Below are positions 18,441 to 27,477 of a stretch of DNA of 64,000 nucleotides, piece after piece (position 1 is the stretch's first letter; each line of letters opens with the position of its first letter). This DNA is from Cytobacillus citreus (lineage in GTDB: Bacteria; Bacillota; Bacilli; Bacillales; Cytobacillaceae). Location of the stretch: positions 124,001-188,000 of the forward strand of contig NZ_JAGYPM010000005.1 in the NCBI RefSeq assembly GCF_018343665.1. The letters run 5' to 3'. The notes beneath the pieces are model-generated. The model saw only the letters and a list, made by a program, of their open reading frames with translations. It was not told where the DNA came from and did not search any database. Made by a program: the position numbers and the translations under genes.

Positions 18441-18886
18441 TTGTTAAAATCCTCTTAAAGAGAAAAAGGAGTTATTGAACATCTTCCTTGTTTTATATCC
18501 AATCTAAAATTACCATTATTTTACCACAACCTCCATATTCATTGTTTAAATCAAATGGAAAATATTAATGGAATAAAAAAGGCTTTACTCCAATAGAAGC
18601 AAAGCACCAAGTTGTTAAAGAAAGAAATCTTTACTCCTTATAAAAAGGCTATGTTAATGAATGATGTTGATTTATCGTTATAAGAAAGGAACTCCTAATT
18701 CACAGGAGTTCCTACATTATTTCTGACCGAATGAATAGGCAAGAGGTCAAGGGTGATCTTAGCCGAAAAGGTTTTTGCTGTTGCGTAGCGTTTTTACCCC
18801 CACAGCGCATAGCCAAGAACTCAAGGTAAATGCCTTGGGTTCTTGAGCTGCATACAAAAATTCAAGCTATTATTATTTGACCATTC
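18441..18886. other. Intergenic region with two hairpins
   Basis: No gene supported. It contains the terminator-like hairpin at 18685-18712 and a second stem (CAAGAACTCAAGG with CCTTGGGTTCTTG, 18815-18846) without a T-tract. The segment 18720-18850 between them is somewhat richer in GC and unexplained. Confidence 0.45.
18685..18712 (-). terminator. Terminator-like hairpin downstream of the pxpA operon
   Basis: AGGAACTCCT and AGGAGTTCCT pair around GTGAATT; on the minus strand TTTCTT follows. It lies about 175 bases past the last gene of the pxpA operon. Confidence 0.6.
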
Positions 18887-19678
18887 CTATAAAACACTAA
18901 GTTTTTCGTCCTGCACATCACTAATAAACATATGACCAGGGGCATGGGTAATCATAAGTGAAGGTTTACTTTGTAAAGCAACGGCTTGAGGTGTCACGCC
19001 ACAAGCCCAAAATACAGGTATCTCACCTTCCTTAATAGTAACTGAATCACCGAAATCAGGTCTTGAGATATCAGCTATACCAATTTGACTTGGATCACCG
19101 ATATGAATCGGTGACCCATGTACAGATGGAAAGCGAGAGGTAATTTGAATAGCGCGAATAGCGTCTTTATGTGACATTGGGCGCATACTTACAACAGTTG
19201 GTCCTTCAAATATACCTGCTTTTTCACATGGAATATTCGTCTTATACATTGGGACATTACAGTGTTCTTCGATATGTCGAATTGGAATCCCACTTTCAAT
19301 TAAGGGTGTTTCGAATGTAAAACTACAACCTAATAAGAATCCAACCATATCATCTTCCCAATATCCTGTTATATTTGTTACTTCTTCAGTGTACACACCA
19401 TCCCTGTAAATACGATATTTAGGAATATCCTTGCGAATATCAGCATCCTTAGCAATTTTGCTTGGATTGAAAGATCCAGGTTCTGTTACATCTAATAAAG
19501 GACAGGACTTTGGATTTCTCTGGCAGAATAGCAAAAAGTCAAAGGCGTATTCTTTCTTTAATATAACTAAATTTGCTTGTGCGAATCTTTTTGACATACC
19601 GGCAGTTGGTCCTGTAATTTCTTGTTTACGAATAAGTTCTCTTATTATATTTGGAGCCATCCTGTCTAAGTTTAACAT
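18887..19678 (-). CDS. DUF1445 / YcsI-like putative hydro-lyase (D-glutamate cyclase-related)
   Basis: 263 residues matching the YcsI/DUF1445 family from end to end, with conserved blocks GPTAGMSKRFAQANL, RDGVYTEEVTNITGYWEDDM, FLLGCSFTFE, RPMSHKDAIRA and PVFWACGVTPQAV. The family is annotated as hydro-lyase by structure and is related to the vertebrate D-glutamate cyclase domain, which forms 5-oxoproline; the bacterial reaction is not firmly settled. It is the last gene of the operon pxpA - NRAMP - ycsI, 27 bases after the transporter, the same content as the B. subtilis ycsFGI locus. Confidence 0.93.
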   Translation of the reverse strand: MLNLDRMAPNIIRELIRKQEITGPTAGMSKRFAQANLVILKKEYAFDFLLFCQRNPKSCPLLDVTEPGSFNPSKIAKDADIRKDIPKYRIYRDGVYTEEVTNITGYWEDDMVGFLLGCSFTFETPLIESGIPIRHIEEHCNVPMYKTNIPCEKAGIFEGPTVVSMRPMSHKDAIRAIQITSRFPSVHGSPIHIGDPSQIGIADISRPDFGDSVTIKEGEIPVFWACGVTPQAVALQSKPSLMITHAPGHMFISDVQDEKLSVL

Positions 19679-19705
19679 GTGAAATCTCTCCTTCTAAAAC
19701 AATCA

Positions 19706-20926
19706 CTACTTGAATAATTGCGGCAGTTGTTCAATTAAAGTCATAACTCCTAAATATCCCATGATAACTACGACAAGGCCACCTGTAATCGTTAACCATA
19801 GTGGATGTTTGTAATTCCCCATGATATCCTTCTTATTAGCTGCGATTAATAACGTACCTAATGCGATTGGTAAAATAAGAGCATTCAGAGCTCCAACGAC
19901 TAACAAAATATTAACAGGTTGTCCAACAAATACAAACGTTACAGTTGATACTATTATAAATAAGATAATAATCCAATTATGATATTTTTCGATTACCGGA
20001 CTAAATGAGCGGATAAATGAAACAGATGTGTATGCAGCACCTACTACTGACGTAATGGCAGCAGCCCACATTATCACCCCAAACATTCGATAGCCAACTT
20101 CACCTGCAGCAAGTCGGAATACTGAAGCTGGAGGATTGGATGGATCAATTGCAAGACCTTGAGAAACAACTCCAAATGCTGCTAAAAATAACGCGACACG
20201 CATAACACCTGTAACTGCAATACCTGTTACAGAACTTTTTGTCACTTCAGGTATTGATTCAACCCCTTTTATACCTGCATCCAATAGACGATGTCCACCA
20301 GCGAATGTAATATATCCTCCAACTGTTCCACCAACTAGTGTCACGATGGCAAATATACTAATTTTTTCTGGCATAAATGTATTCTTTATGGCTTCTCCAA
20401 CAGGTGGTGAGGTAGTGAATGCCACATATACCATTAAGATCATCATTACAAACCCGGCAATTTGAGCAAATTTGTCCATTGCTTTACCTGCTTCCTTAAC
20501 TACAAAAATAAAGATAGCAAATACAGCACTAATAATTGCACCTGTTATCGGATCTATCCCTATCATTGCATTTAAACCAAGACCAGCACCTGCAACATTT
20601 CCAATATTAAATGCAAGTCCACCTAATACAATGAGAGCAGCTAAAAACACACCCAGTCCAGGTAAAACTTTGTTTGCAATCTCTTGACCGCGCAAGCCTG
20701 ATACAGTAATGATTCTCCATATATTCAATTGAACAAATACATCTAAAATTAATGAAATTAAAATAACAAATGCAAAGCTGGCTGCCAATTGCTCAGTAAA
20801 TACTGTCGTTTGAGTTAAAAAGCCGGGTCCTATCGATGAAGTAGCCATTAAGAATGCTGCACCAAGCAAAACACTCATACTAGCTTTCTTTTTAGCTTTA
20901 GCTGTTCCATTTTTTTGTTCTGTCAT
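19706..20926 (-). CDS. NRAMP-family transporter (YcsG-like)
   Basis: 406 residues with eleven or so hydrophobic helices. The family's first-helix signature appears as SIGPGFLTQTTVF; in metal-transporting NRAMPs this position reads DPGN, and the sixth-helix MPH motif is also absent, so this member may not carry divalent metal. YcsG-type members travel with the 5-oxoprolinase genes, which suggests transport of 5-oxoproline or a related acid (inference). It lies between pxpA (18-base gap) and the ycsI-like gene (27-base gap), with GGAG ten bases before the ATG. Confidence 0.9.
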   Translation of the reverse strand: MTEQKNGTAKAKKKASMSVLLGAAFLMATSSIGPGFLTQTTVFTEQLAASFAFVILISLILDVFVQLNIWRIITVSGLRGQEIANKVLPGLGVFLAALIVLGGLAFNIGNVAGAGLGLNAMIGIDPITGAIISAVFAIFIFVVKEAGKAMDKFAQIAGFVMMILMVYVAFTTSPPVGEAIKNTFMPEKISIFAIVTLVGGTVGGYITFAGGHRLLDAGIKGVESIPEVTKSSVTGIAVTGVMRVALFLAAFGVVSQGLAIDPSNPPASVFRLAAGEVGYRMFGVIMWAAAITSVVGAAYTSVSFIRSFSPVIEKYHNWIIILFIIVSTVTFVFVGQPVNILLVVGALNALILPIALGTLLIAANKKDIMGNYKHPLWLTITGGLVVVIMGYLGVMTLIEQLPQLFK

Positions 20927-20944
20927 AAAGGTGTCTCCATTCTA

Positions 20945-21703
20945 TTAAATAATTAATGAAATGGTAATATTTTGTTTTTTCAACGTTTCATGGATGTATT
21001 TAGCGAAAGCAAGTGCATGTTCACCATCTCCATGAATGCAAATAGTGTCTGCTTTTAAAGAAACTTCCGTATTTTGCTGAGAAGTGACTTTTCCTTCTGT
21101 CACCATTTTCACCACTTGTGATACAGAATGTTCTTGATCTGTTATTAAAGCGTCAGATTGAGAACGAGAAGTTAACATACCATCAGATTGATATGTACGG
21201 TCAGCAAAAACCTCATGTGCTGAACGTAAGCCAACCTTTTCTCCCGCTTTCGTCAATTCACTTCCAGCAAGTCCAAATAAAATTAGTGATGGAGAGATGT
21301 CATATACTGCTTGGGCAATAGCTTCAGCAAGTTTAGGGTCTCTTGCTGCCATATTGTACAAAGCACCATGTGGTTTAACGTGCTGCATTGTCTCATTACA
21401 TGTTGATAAGAACCCTTGAAGAGCGCCAATTTGATAAACAACCATATCATATGCTTCTTGAGCTGTAATTTTTATTTCGCGACGTCCGAATCCATTTAAA
21501 TCTGGCAGGCCAGGATGTGCACCAATTTTCACACCATGTTTAATGGCAAGTTCCACAGTTTCCCTCATTACTCTTGGATCACCTGCGTGAAAACCACACG
21601 CGATATTTGCCGATGTTACATATTTCAAGATTTCTTGTTGTTCACTGAGTTTATATGGGCCAAAACTTTCCCCTAAATCACAATTTAAATCAACATTAAA
21701 CAT
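20945..21703 (-). CDS. pxpA: 5-oxoprolinase subunit A (LamB/YcsF family)
   Basis: 252 residues of the LamB/YcsF family; with PxpB and PxpC it forms the ATP-dependent 5-oxoprolinase that opens 5-oxo-L-proline to glutamate. Conserved segments: [13 protein letters not shown] at the N-terminus, [15 protein letters not shown] (about 33-47), [15 protein letters not shown] (about 61-75), VKPHGALYN (about 109) and the C-terminal [21 protein letters not shown] precedes the ATG. It is divergently transcribed from pxpB with about 300 bases between them. Confidence 0.96.
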   Translation of the reverse strand: MFNVDLNCDLGESFGPYKLSEQQEILKYVTSANIACGFHAGDPRVMRETVELAIKHGVKIGAHPGLPDLNGFGRREIKITAQEAYDMVVYQIGALQGFLSTCNETMQHVKPHGALYNMAARDPKLAEAIAQAVYDISPSLILFGLAGSELTKAGEKVGLRSAHEVFADRTYQSDGMLTSRSQSDALITDQEHSVSQVVKMVTEGKVTSQQNTEVSLKADTICIHGDGEHALAFAKYIHETLKKQNITISLII

Positions 21704-21786
21704 TTCTTAGCCCCTCCATTATCTTAATTTAGACAGCTATCATACCCACCCTAAAAGTTAGCGTTTACACGCAAAAGTGTTTTTAG

Positions 21787-21801
21787 TTCCGAATTAAGGA
21801 A
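21787..21801. promoter_or_regulatory. Inverted repeat in the pxpA-pxpB divergent promoter region
   Basis: TTCC and GGAA flank GAATTAA. A second, longer inverted repeat, GATAATTA with TAATTATC around a six-base centre, is at 21931-21952. Either could be an operator for the IclR-type regulator encoded at 24054, whose relatives bind short palindromes near pxp/kip promoters. No footprint-level consensus is available from sequence alone. Confidence 0.3.
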
Positions 21802-22002
21802 TTTTAGTTTTGAAATGCAAATTTATCTTATCATAAAAATAAATATCTGAATAGATGTCATTATTAAAGAATTGAAAATATTAAAACGAGTGTTACTTTT
21901 GAAATTTCCACACTTGTTTTTTTATTTTTTGATAATTATAATTTTAATTATCCGCTTTAAGGAACATTAGTACCGAAATTTGAAACTATTGGGGGTGTTG
22001 AA

Positions 22003-22752
22003 ATGAATCATTTTTTCACCGACGCCATCATCAAACCTTTAGGTGATTCTGCACTGATTGTACAGATTGGCGAGGGAATAAGCCCATCTATACACCAAAA
22101 GGTCCAAGCATTGTCAGTGTTGGTGAATAATTATCCATTTGATGGGTTTGTTGAGTCGGTACCGGCTTTTAATAATATAACAATTCATTACGACCCTGTC
22201 GTAGTGTATCAGACACAAATGAAAAACCTTGTAAGCAATCATTTTCCATTGACTCCTTTTCAAATTGTTTCCTCGAAAGTGAATGAATTATTTCAATATA
22301 TTGATGAAACGCAAAACTTTGCAGCAAGACTAGTTGAGATTCCTGTCCTATATGGTGGGGAATACGGTCCTGATTTAGATTACGTAGCTTCGTATCATAA
22401 AATATCTGCAGAAGAAGTGATTCGAATTCATACTCAATGTGAATGTTTAGTTTATATGATCGGATTTGCTCCTGGATTTCCATTTATGGGAGGAATGAAT
22501 GAGGAAATTGCAACGCCTCGCAGAGAAACTCCTAGATTATCGATTACACCCGGGTCAGTCGGAATAGCTGGGAAACAGACAGGTATTTATCCACTAGAAA
22601 CACCTGGAGGCTGGCAGATTATTGGGCGTACTCCACTGGATTTATTTCGTCCAGATCTTTCGCCGCCGACGTTACTGCAAGCTGGAGACAAAATAAAATT
22701 TGTCCAAATTTCTCCTGAAGAATATAACGAGTATAAGGAGAGAAAGCAATGA
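22003..22752 (+). CDS. pxpB: 5-oxoprolinase subunit B (KipI/PxpB)
   Basis: 249 residues of the carboxyltransferase subdomain C/D family. Recognisable blocks are GDSALIVQIGEGISP (about 13-27), VEIPVLYGGEYGPDLDYVA (about 112), VYMIGFAPGFPFMGGM (about 149-164), RLSITPGSVGIAGKQTGIYP and GGWQIIGRTPLDLF. It forms the catalytic complex with PxpC and PxpA; the B. subtilis homologue KipI also inhibits the sporulation kinase KinA. TTGGGGGTGTTGAA precedes the ATG. Its stop overlaps the pxpC start by four bases. Confidence 0.96.
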   Translation: MNHFFTDAIIKPLGDSALIVQIGEGISPSIHQKVQALSVLVNNYPFDGFVESVPAFNNITIHYDPVVVYQTQMKNLVSNHFPLTPFQIVSSKVNELFQYIDETQNFAARLVEIPVLYGGEYGPDLDYVASYHKISAEEVIRIHTQCECLVYMIGFAPGFPFMGGMNEEIATPRRETPRLSITPGSVGIAGKQTGIYPLETPGGWQIIGRTPLDLFRPDLSPPTLLQAGDKIKFVQISPEEYNEYKERKQ

Positions 22753-23738
22753 CTGTAAGAGTACTTAATAAAGGACTGCTAACAAGTATACAAGACTTAG
22801 GAAGATACGGTTTACAAAAATATGGGGTAATTGTTAGTGGAGCAATGGATAAATATTCGCTAAGAGTGGCAAATATATTGGTTGGGAATAAAGAAAATGA
22901 AGGTGCTCTTGAGATTACATTATTGGGTACGTCCCTTCAATTTGAAAATGATAGAGTAATAGCTATAACTGGTGGAGATTTATTTGCTACGATTGATGGT
23001 GAAAGAGTAGCAACGTGGCGGCCAATTTTGGTGAGAAAAGGCTCTATATTACAATTCAAGTCACCTTTAAAAGGATGTAGAGCATACGTAGCTTTAGCCG
23101 GGGGTATTGCTATTCCGGAAGTAATGGGCAGTAAAAGCACATACCTTCGTGCAGGAATAGGCGGATTTAATGGCAGAGCTCTGCAAAAAGATGATGTAAT
23201 CGAATCCGGTGTGATGAATAAATTTAGTACTTCGTTGTTTAATAAATTGGATAAGAGAAATGCCGACTTTAAGTGGACAGTGAATTATGATGCACTCGTC
23301 AATTTACAGCAAACTCAGACAATACGTGTGATAAGAGGAACGGAGTTTAATCGATTCGATGAAAAAAGTAAAAGAACCTTTTTTAATGAACCCTATACAT
23401 TAACGACTCAAGCGGATCGGATGGGTTACCGAATGGAAGGTCCCCCGCTCTCTTTAGCAGAAAAATTTGAATTATTATCCGAAGGAGTAACACACGGTAC
23501 TATACAAGTGCCACCAAACGGACAGCCAATTATTCTAATGGCAGACCGTCAAACAACAGGTGGCTATCCAAAAATTGGTCAAATTATTTCTGCTGACTTA
23601 CCGAGTTTGGCGCAGTTACAACCGACTGCAAAAATACATTTTAAACAAATTTCACATGAAGAAGCAGAAACTGAATTATTAAAGAAAGAACAAATTATAA
23701 ATGAGATAAAAATAGGTATCCGCTTTAAACGACTTTAA
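22749..23738 (+). CDS. pxpC: 5-oxoprolinase subunit C (KipA/PxpC)
   Basis: 329 residues of the biotin-dependent carboxyltransferase (KipA) family. Blocks: [18 protein letters not shown] near the N-terminus, [17 protein letters not shown] (about 30-46), [26 protein letters not shown] (about 127-142), the [11 protein letters not shown] segment (about 226) and [19 protein letters not shown] (about 261-279). Partner of PxpB in 5-oxoprolinase. Translationally coupled to pxpB (ATGA overlap, with GGAG eight bases upstream inside pxpB). The stop is immediately followed by the stump of a biotin carboxylase gene. Confidence 0.96.
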   Translation: MTVRVLNKGLLTSIQDLGRYGLQKYGVIVSGAMDKYSLRVANILVGNKENEGALEITLLGTSLQFENDRVIAITGGDLFATIDGERVATWRPILVRKGSILQFKSPLKGCRAYVALAGGIAIPEVMGSKSTYLRAGIGGFNGRALQKDDVIESGVMNKFSTSLFNKLDKRNADFKWTVNYDALVNLQQTQTIRVIRGTEFNRFDEKSKRTFFNEPYTLTTQADRMGYRMEGPPLSLAEKFELLSEGVTHGTIQVPPNGQPIILMADRQTTGGYPKIGQIISADLPSLAQLQPTAKIHFKQISHEEAETELLKKEQIINEIKIGIRFKRL

Positions 23739-23994
23739 ATATGAGAGGGATTCTGCTGTCTATGCAGGATATAAAATACCGCCATTTTATGATTCAATGG
23801 TTGCAAAATTAATTGTACATGGGAGTACAAGAGAAGAAGCTATTGCGAAAATGCTTCGTGCTTTAGACGAGTTTATTGTAGAAGGTGTTTCAACAAGAAT
23901 TCCGTTCCATAAAACACTTTTACAAAATGAAGTATTTTTAAGTGGAAACTTTAATACGAATTTTCTTGAAACATATAGTTTAGATATAAAATAA
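23739..23994 (+). pseudogene. C-terminal stump of biotin carboxylase (AccC-like)
   Basis: Directly after the pxpC stop a frame reads [20 protein letters not shown] and goes on as [20 protein letters not shown] to a TAA at 23994. This is the last ~85 of about 450 residues of acetyl-CoA carboxylase biotin carboxylase; the ATP-grasp domain is gone and there is no start codon or ribosome site at the junction. Many pxp operons contain accB and accC between or after pxpB/pxpC, so this is the remnant of that arrangement after an internal deletion. Confidence 0.9.
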
Positions 23995-24003
23995 TAATAA
24001 ATT

Positions 24004-24050
24004 GAAACCATCCTCTATTTATTCTGAAAAACAGAAGAATAAAGGATGGT
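24004..24050. terminator. Bidirectional terminator between pxp remnant and IclR gene
   Basis: AACCATCCTCTATTTATTCTG and CAGAAGAATAAAGGATGGTT pair with small bulges around AAAAA; T-runs flank it on both strands. It serves the convergent transcripts ending at 23994 and 24054. Confidence 0.88.
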
Positions 24051-24053
24051 TCT

Positions 24054-24812
24054 TTATGATTTGATATATCCTAATCGTTCAGAAATTTGCTCAGCCGCCC
24101 GCTTTACTTTTTCTGCGAAACTAGGTACATTTTCATTTTGATAATTAGCTTCAATACCAGCAATACTAATTCCGGCAATCACTTCACCTTTATGATCGAA
24201 GATAGGGGCAGCGATCGCAGATGTATGATTCTCTAATTCAGAATGACTAATCGTGTAACCATCTTTTTGAGCTTGTCTAATCGTCTTATATAAATATTCC
24301 TTATCAGTGATCGTCCCCATCGCAAAAGGTTTTAGTTCAACTGATTCAATATATTTATCTATTTCTAGATTCGGTAAAAATGAAAGAATTACTCGAGAAC
24401 AAGCCCCAGCGTATAACGGACTTCTTCTGCCAATTGCCGTATATAATCGAACCTTCTGATTTATATCGATTTTTTCAATATACATTGCTTCATTATCTTG
24501 TTTAACAATTAGATTAATGGCTTCATCTACCTCATTATGCAGCTCTTGCATAATTGGTAGTGCAATTTGCCGAATATCAAGTCTTGAAGCAACTAGATGG
24601 CCAAAATGAAGAAAGATTAGACCTAATCGATATTTTGAATCTATCCCCTTCTCTAAGAATCCCATTTCCTCTAAAGACATTAACATACGATAGACAGTTG
24701 TTTTCGGTAAGCCGGATAAATCAATAATTTCTTGGAATGTTAACTGTGCATGTTCTATATATAAATTTAAAATATCCATTGAACGGACAACAGTTTTATT
24801 CTTACTATCCAT
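24054..24812 (-). CDS. IclR family transcriptional regulator (KipR-like)
   Basis: 252 residues: an N-terminal winged helix (MDILNLYIEHAQLTFQEIIDLSGLPKTTVYRMLMSLEEMGF, residues 13-53) and a C-terminal GAF-like effector domain with the family's SPLYAGACSRVILSF and HSELENHTSAIAAPIFDHKGEVIAGISIAG blocks. Adjacent to the pxp genes as kipR is in B. subtilis, so control of 5-oxoproline use is the probable job (inference). TAAAGGAGACAAGTA precedes the ATG. Confidence 0.94.
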   Translation of the reverse strand: MDSKNKTVVRSMDILNLYIEHAQLTFQEIIDLSGLPKTTVYRMLMSLEEMGFLEKGIDSKYRLGLIFLHFGHLVASRLDIRQIALPIMQELHNEVDEAINLIVKQDNEAMYIEKIDINQKVRLYTAIGRRSPLYAGACSRVILSFLPNLEIDKYIESVELKPFAMGTITDKEYLYKTIRQAQKDGYTISHSELENHTSAIAAPIFDHKGEVIAGISIAGIEANYQNENVPSFAEKVKRAAEQISERLGYIKS

Positions 24813-25119
24813 TACTTGTCTCCTTTATGTAGATACTCTCCTATATATTATTGATAACTTTATATTGAGCCACTACTAAACTATTTGATGATAAATCGGA
24901 AAAAACGATGGTCAATACGGCCTAATACAATAATATCAAATTTTTGAAAAAGAAGGAACAATTCCTATGCCGATTTGACAAGCTGAAGATATATAAGATC
25001 CATTCTTAATCCAATTTAACAAATATGTTAATGATAAATTTCTATAGTGATTAATAAAAAATATTAAATAAGAAACTTATAGGATTTAGTTATTAAATAT
25101 ATCAGCTAGTATGAGCAAA
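24813..25119. other. Intergenic AT-rich stretch
   Basis: I see no gene, repeat or clear regulatory site here apart from the expected promoter of the IclR gene. Confidence 0.5.
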
Positions 25120-25281
25120 TTATTTATTCAAGAAAAGGGCTCTTTTAACTTCTTCTTTTTGTGAAATGATCTCGTTTTTTATAGCAATTTTTTCATCTTT
25201 TTCATCAATAATTGTTTTTTGCTCTGTAATACGTTCTTGAAAACTGCTCTGAACATCTTCCAATTCTTTTATGCGTTTCAT
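25120..25281 (-). CDS. Short coiled-coil frame, probably a gene remnant
   Basis: A 53-residue frame beginning MKRIKELEDV and made almost entirely of charged heptads (QERITEQKTIIDEKDEKIAI), ending RALFLNK. There is no convincing ribosome site. Composition is like the C-terminal tail of DUF3967/MerR-type or phage replication-associated proteins. Its position beside a broken transposase and a broken membrane protein suggests a leftover fragment, not an independent gene. Confidence 0.35.
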   Translation of the reverse strand: MKRIKELEDVQSSFQERITEQKTIIDEKDEKIAIKNEIISQKEEVKRALFLNK

Positions 25282-25373
25282 TCTATTTATTTTTTACTTT
25301 TTTTGTTAATCCACATTGAAAAATCAACTGTTGGTTTCTATATTAGAATTGCAAGTTTGTAACATTTTTTTTC

Positions 25374-25700
25374 CTAATAAAATAAAACAATAATTAAAAT
25401 CTCTTGACTTATAACCAACATTCCTATTCCTAATACTAATCCTCCGAAAAACATAAATTTATAAACACGCCACGAAAAGAAAAACCAACCCTAAATTGCA
25501 CAAACTCCTAATAGCAAGTTAAGTGTTCAGGCAATAATCGTCTGTGTACCAAATACACCAGTCTTTTTAATCATTTTTGAGCCAAAACCATAACAAATTG
25601 TCAAAGAAACTACCATAAAAACAACATAGATAGCTAATGCTACGTCACCGTTTTCTAACGGCATATGAACATCACCAATAAGGTATGATGATTTACGAAG
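25374..25700 (-). pseudogene. Broken membrane protein gene
   Basis: Hydrophobic helices are encoded in one frame interrupted by a TGA at 25527 and a TAG about 14 codons later: MPLENGDVALAIYVVFMVVS, then ICYGFGSKMIKKTGVF, then GWFFFSWRVYKFMFFGGLVL, ending with a TAG at 25374. The upstream end is joined in frame to a transposase fragment, so the start has been lost. I do not recognise the family. Confidence 0.6.
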
Positions 25701-26048
25701 GGAATACCCTTCTAACATACATTTAATGAAATTCAACCAATTGTCAGGTTTATGAGTTCGATAAAGAGTGTAGAGGTTACATCTGTAAAAGTTTTTCCGC
25801 AGTCCTTACAACGATACCGTTGTCGTTCAACTTCTTTGAGACCAAGTTTCACCATATATTTTCCGAAACGCACGACTTGTTTAGAACCACATTGTACACA
25901 ATTGTAACCATCTTTGTTTCAGTTACTTCTTGAAATACTGGTTCACTTGCTGAAAATGACGCAATAGAATTGATAAAGAATTCTTTTAAACGGTGTTGTT
26001 CTGCCTAATTCAATTTTTTAATTTCTGCTATTAACTCTCTTAACGTCA
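25690..26048 (-). pseudogene. IS1595-family transposase fragment (ISXO2-like N-terminus)
   Basis: From the ATG at 26048 (GGAGGGTTTACA upstream) the frame reads MTLRELIAEIKKLN then TAG, continues AEQHRLKEFFINSIASFSAS, and after a frameshift shows the N-terminal zinc ribbon of IS1595 transposases: YNCVQCGSKQVVRFGKYMVK and QRYRCKDCGKTFTDVTSTL. A second frameshift leads to THKPDNWLNFIKCMLEGYSL before homology ends at the junction with a membrane-protein remnant. The DDE catalytic domain is missing, so the element is dead. Confidence 0.85.
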
Positions 26049-26060
26049 TTGTAAACCCTC

Positions 26061-26098
26061 CAAACAAACGTTCTTTCTCTTATTATTGAACATTTGTT
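26061..26098. promoter_or_regulatory. Two LexA-like half-palindromes
   Basis: AAACAAACGTTC (26061-26072) and GAACATTTGTTT (26087-26098) each match the Bacillus LexA core GAAC-N4-GTTC at seven of eight fixed positions, and they are also inverted with respect to each other. They lie upstream of the transposase fragment and past the end of hisS. They may equally be an inverted-repeat relic of the mobile element. Confidence 0.25.
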
Positions 26099-26126
26099 TG
26101 TTTTAATCAAATATCAACAGAGTTAT

Positions 26127-27419
26127 TTAACCTAGCCTATAAAAAAGGAAATTTTCCATTCTTTCTTCACCAGACAGCATATCTTTAACTTTATATTGAT
26201 TATTTTTCACTTCCTCTTCTCCGATGATGATGACGCTGCGAATATTTTCCTTGTTTGCTTTATCTAATGCCTTTCCTATCTTTTTGTTCCCCATTTCAAA
26301 CTCAATCTTGTATCCTTGACCTCTTAGGTATTTTGCGACTAATAGTGACTCTTTTGGAGTATTTAAAGGAATTACATAATAATCCACATCTGGACGATTT
26401 GCGTTTTTTTCCTTTGATTTATTTAATGCAGTATAGATCACATCTAATCCAAATGATATTCCCACTGTTGAAAAGTTCTCGTTTGTTCCGATTAATCCAC
26501 CGATTGCATTATCATATCTTCCACCACTGCCAATGCTGGACTTAATCGTTTTATCAGAAAGAAATATTTCATAGATCGTGCCGGTGTATATTTCTAGCCC
26601 TCGTGCTAAAAAGGGATTAAATACACACTGATTATTAATACTTAAGACTTCCAAGTATGCTTCTAACTCTTTGAGTTCACCTAATCCTTGCTTAACTTGT
26701 TCGTTTTGGTCAGAAAACGGCTCAAAATAACGATAGTTTGTATTATTTTTATCGGCTAAGAACTGATTCATTAATTTGACCGTTGCAGGTGGAAGCCCCT
26801 GTTCAGTAAGCTCGGAGGTAACAGCTTCCAATCCAACTTTTTCAAGTTTATCAAGGATTAAAACGACTTGATTGATTTTCTCCGCTGGCGTTCCAAGCAC
26901 TTCAAGCATTCCAGTCAATAATTTTCGATTGTTATATTGAATCGTGACATTCAAATCAAGTTTGCCGAATGCATCAAATGCCATCATCATTAATTCTGCC
27001 TCAGCAATTTGAGACTCAACTCCTACAATATCAACATCACATTGTGTAAATTCACGAAACCTTCCCGTTTTGATTGGACCATCCCTGAATACTTTACCGA
27101 TCTCATACCTTTTAAACGGCATCTTAATCGTTGGATTCATGGCGACTACTTTTGCGAATGGAATCGTGAGATCGTATCGCAATGCTAAATCTCTTTCTCC
27201 CCTGTCTGTCAAGGTATACATTTCCTCTAATATCTCAGCACCACCACCATACTTAGACGCAAGCAGCTCTGTATAATTTAGAATCGGTGTTTCCAAGGGC
27301 TTACATCCGTATTGGATAAATACGTCTTCTAATGTTCTTCTAATATTTCTTCGAACAACCTCCGCTTCTGGTAAATAATCCTGTGTTCCTTTTACATTTT
27401 GATAATCCATTTTTTTCAT
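26127..27419 (-). CDS. hisS: Histidyl-tRNA synthetase (stand-alone copy)
   Basis: Class II aminoacyl-tRNA synthetase charging tRNA-His, 430 residues. Motif 1 region FIQYGCKPLETPILNYTELL (about 34), motif 2 FRDGPIKTGRFREFTQCDVDIVG (about 111-133), the histidine-binding LARGLEIYTGTIYEIF (about 268) and motif 3 SSIGSGGRYDNAIGGL (about 293-308) are all present, followed by the anticodon-binding domain starting near DYYVIPLN. It is not next to aspS, as the housekeeping copy of bacilli is, so it is probably a second, regulated copy. The upstream leader encodes a His-rich peptide and a terminator, consistent with control by histidyl-tRNA supply. GGAGG lies nine bases before the ATG. Confidence 0.95.
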   Translation of the reverse strand: MKKMDYQNVKGTQDYLPEAEVVRRNIRRTLEDVFIQYGCKPLETPILNYTELLASKYGGGAEILEEMYTLTDRGERDLALRYDLTIPFAKVVAMNPTIKMPFKRYEIGKVFRDGPIKTGRFREFTQCDVDIVGVESQIAEAELMMMAFDAFGKLDLNVTIQYNNRKLLTGMLEVLGTPAEKINQVVLILDKLEKVGLEAVTSELTEQGLPPATVKLMNQFLADKNNTNYRYFEPFSDQNEQVKQGLGELKELEAYLEVLSINNQCVFNPFLARGLEIYTGTIYEIFLSDKTIKSSIGSGGRYDNAIGGLIGTNENFSTVGISFGLDVIYTALNKSKEKNANRPDVDYYVIPLNTPKESLLVAKYLRGQGYKIEFEMGNKKIGKALDKANKENIRSVIIIGEEEVKNNQYKVKDMLSGEERMENFLFYRLG

Positions 27420-27477
27420 CCTTCTTCGCCTCCTGTAAAAAATAAAGTAAAACTTCCATCAGAGGGGGTATTTTTTC

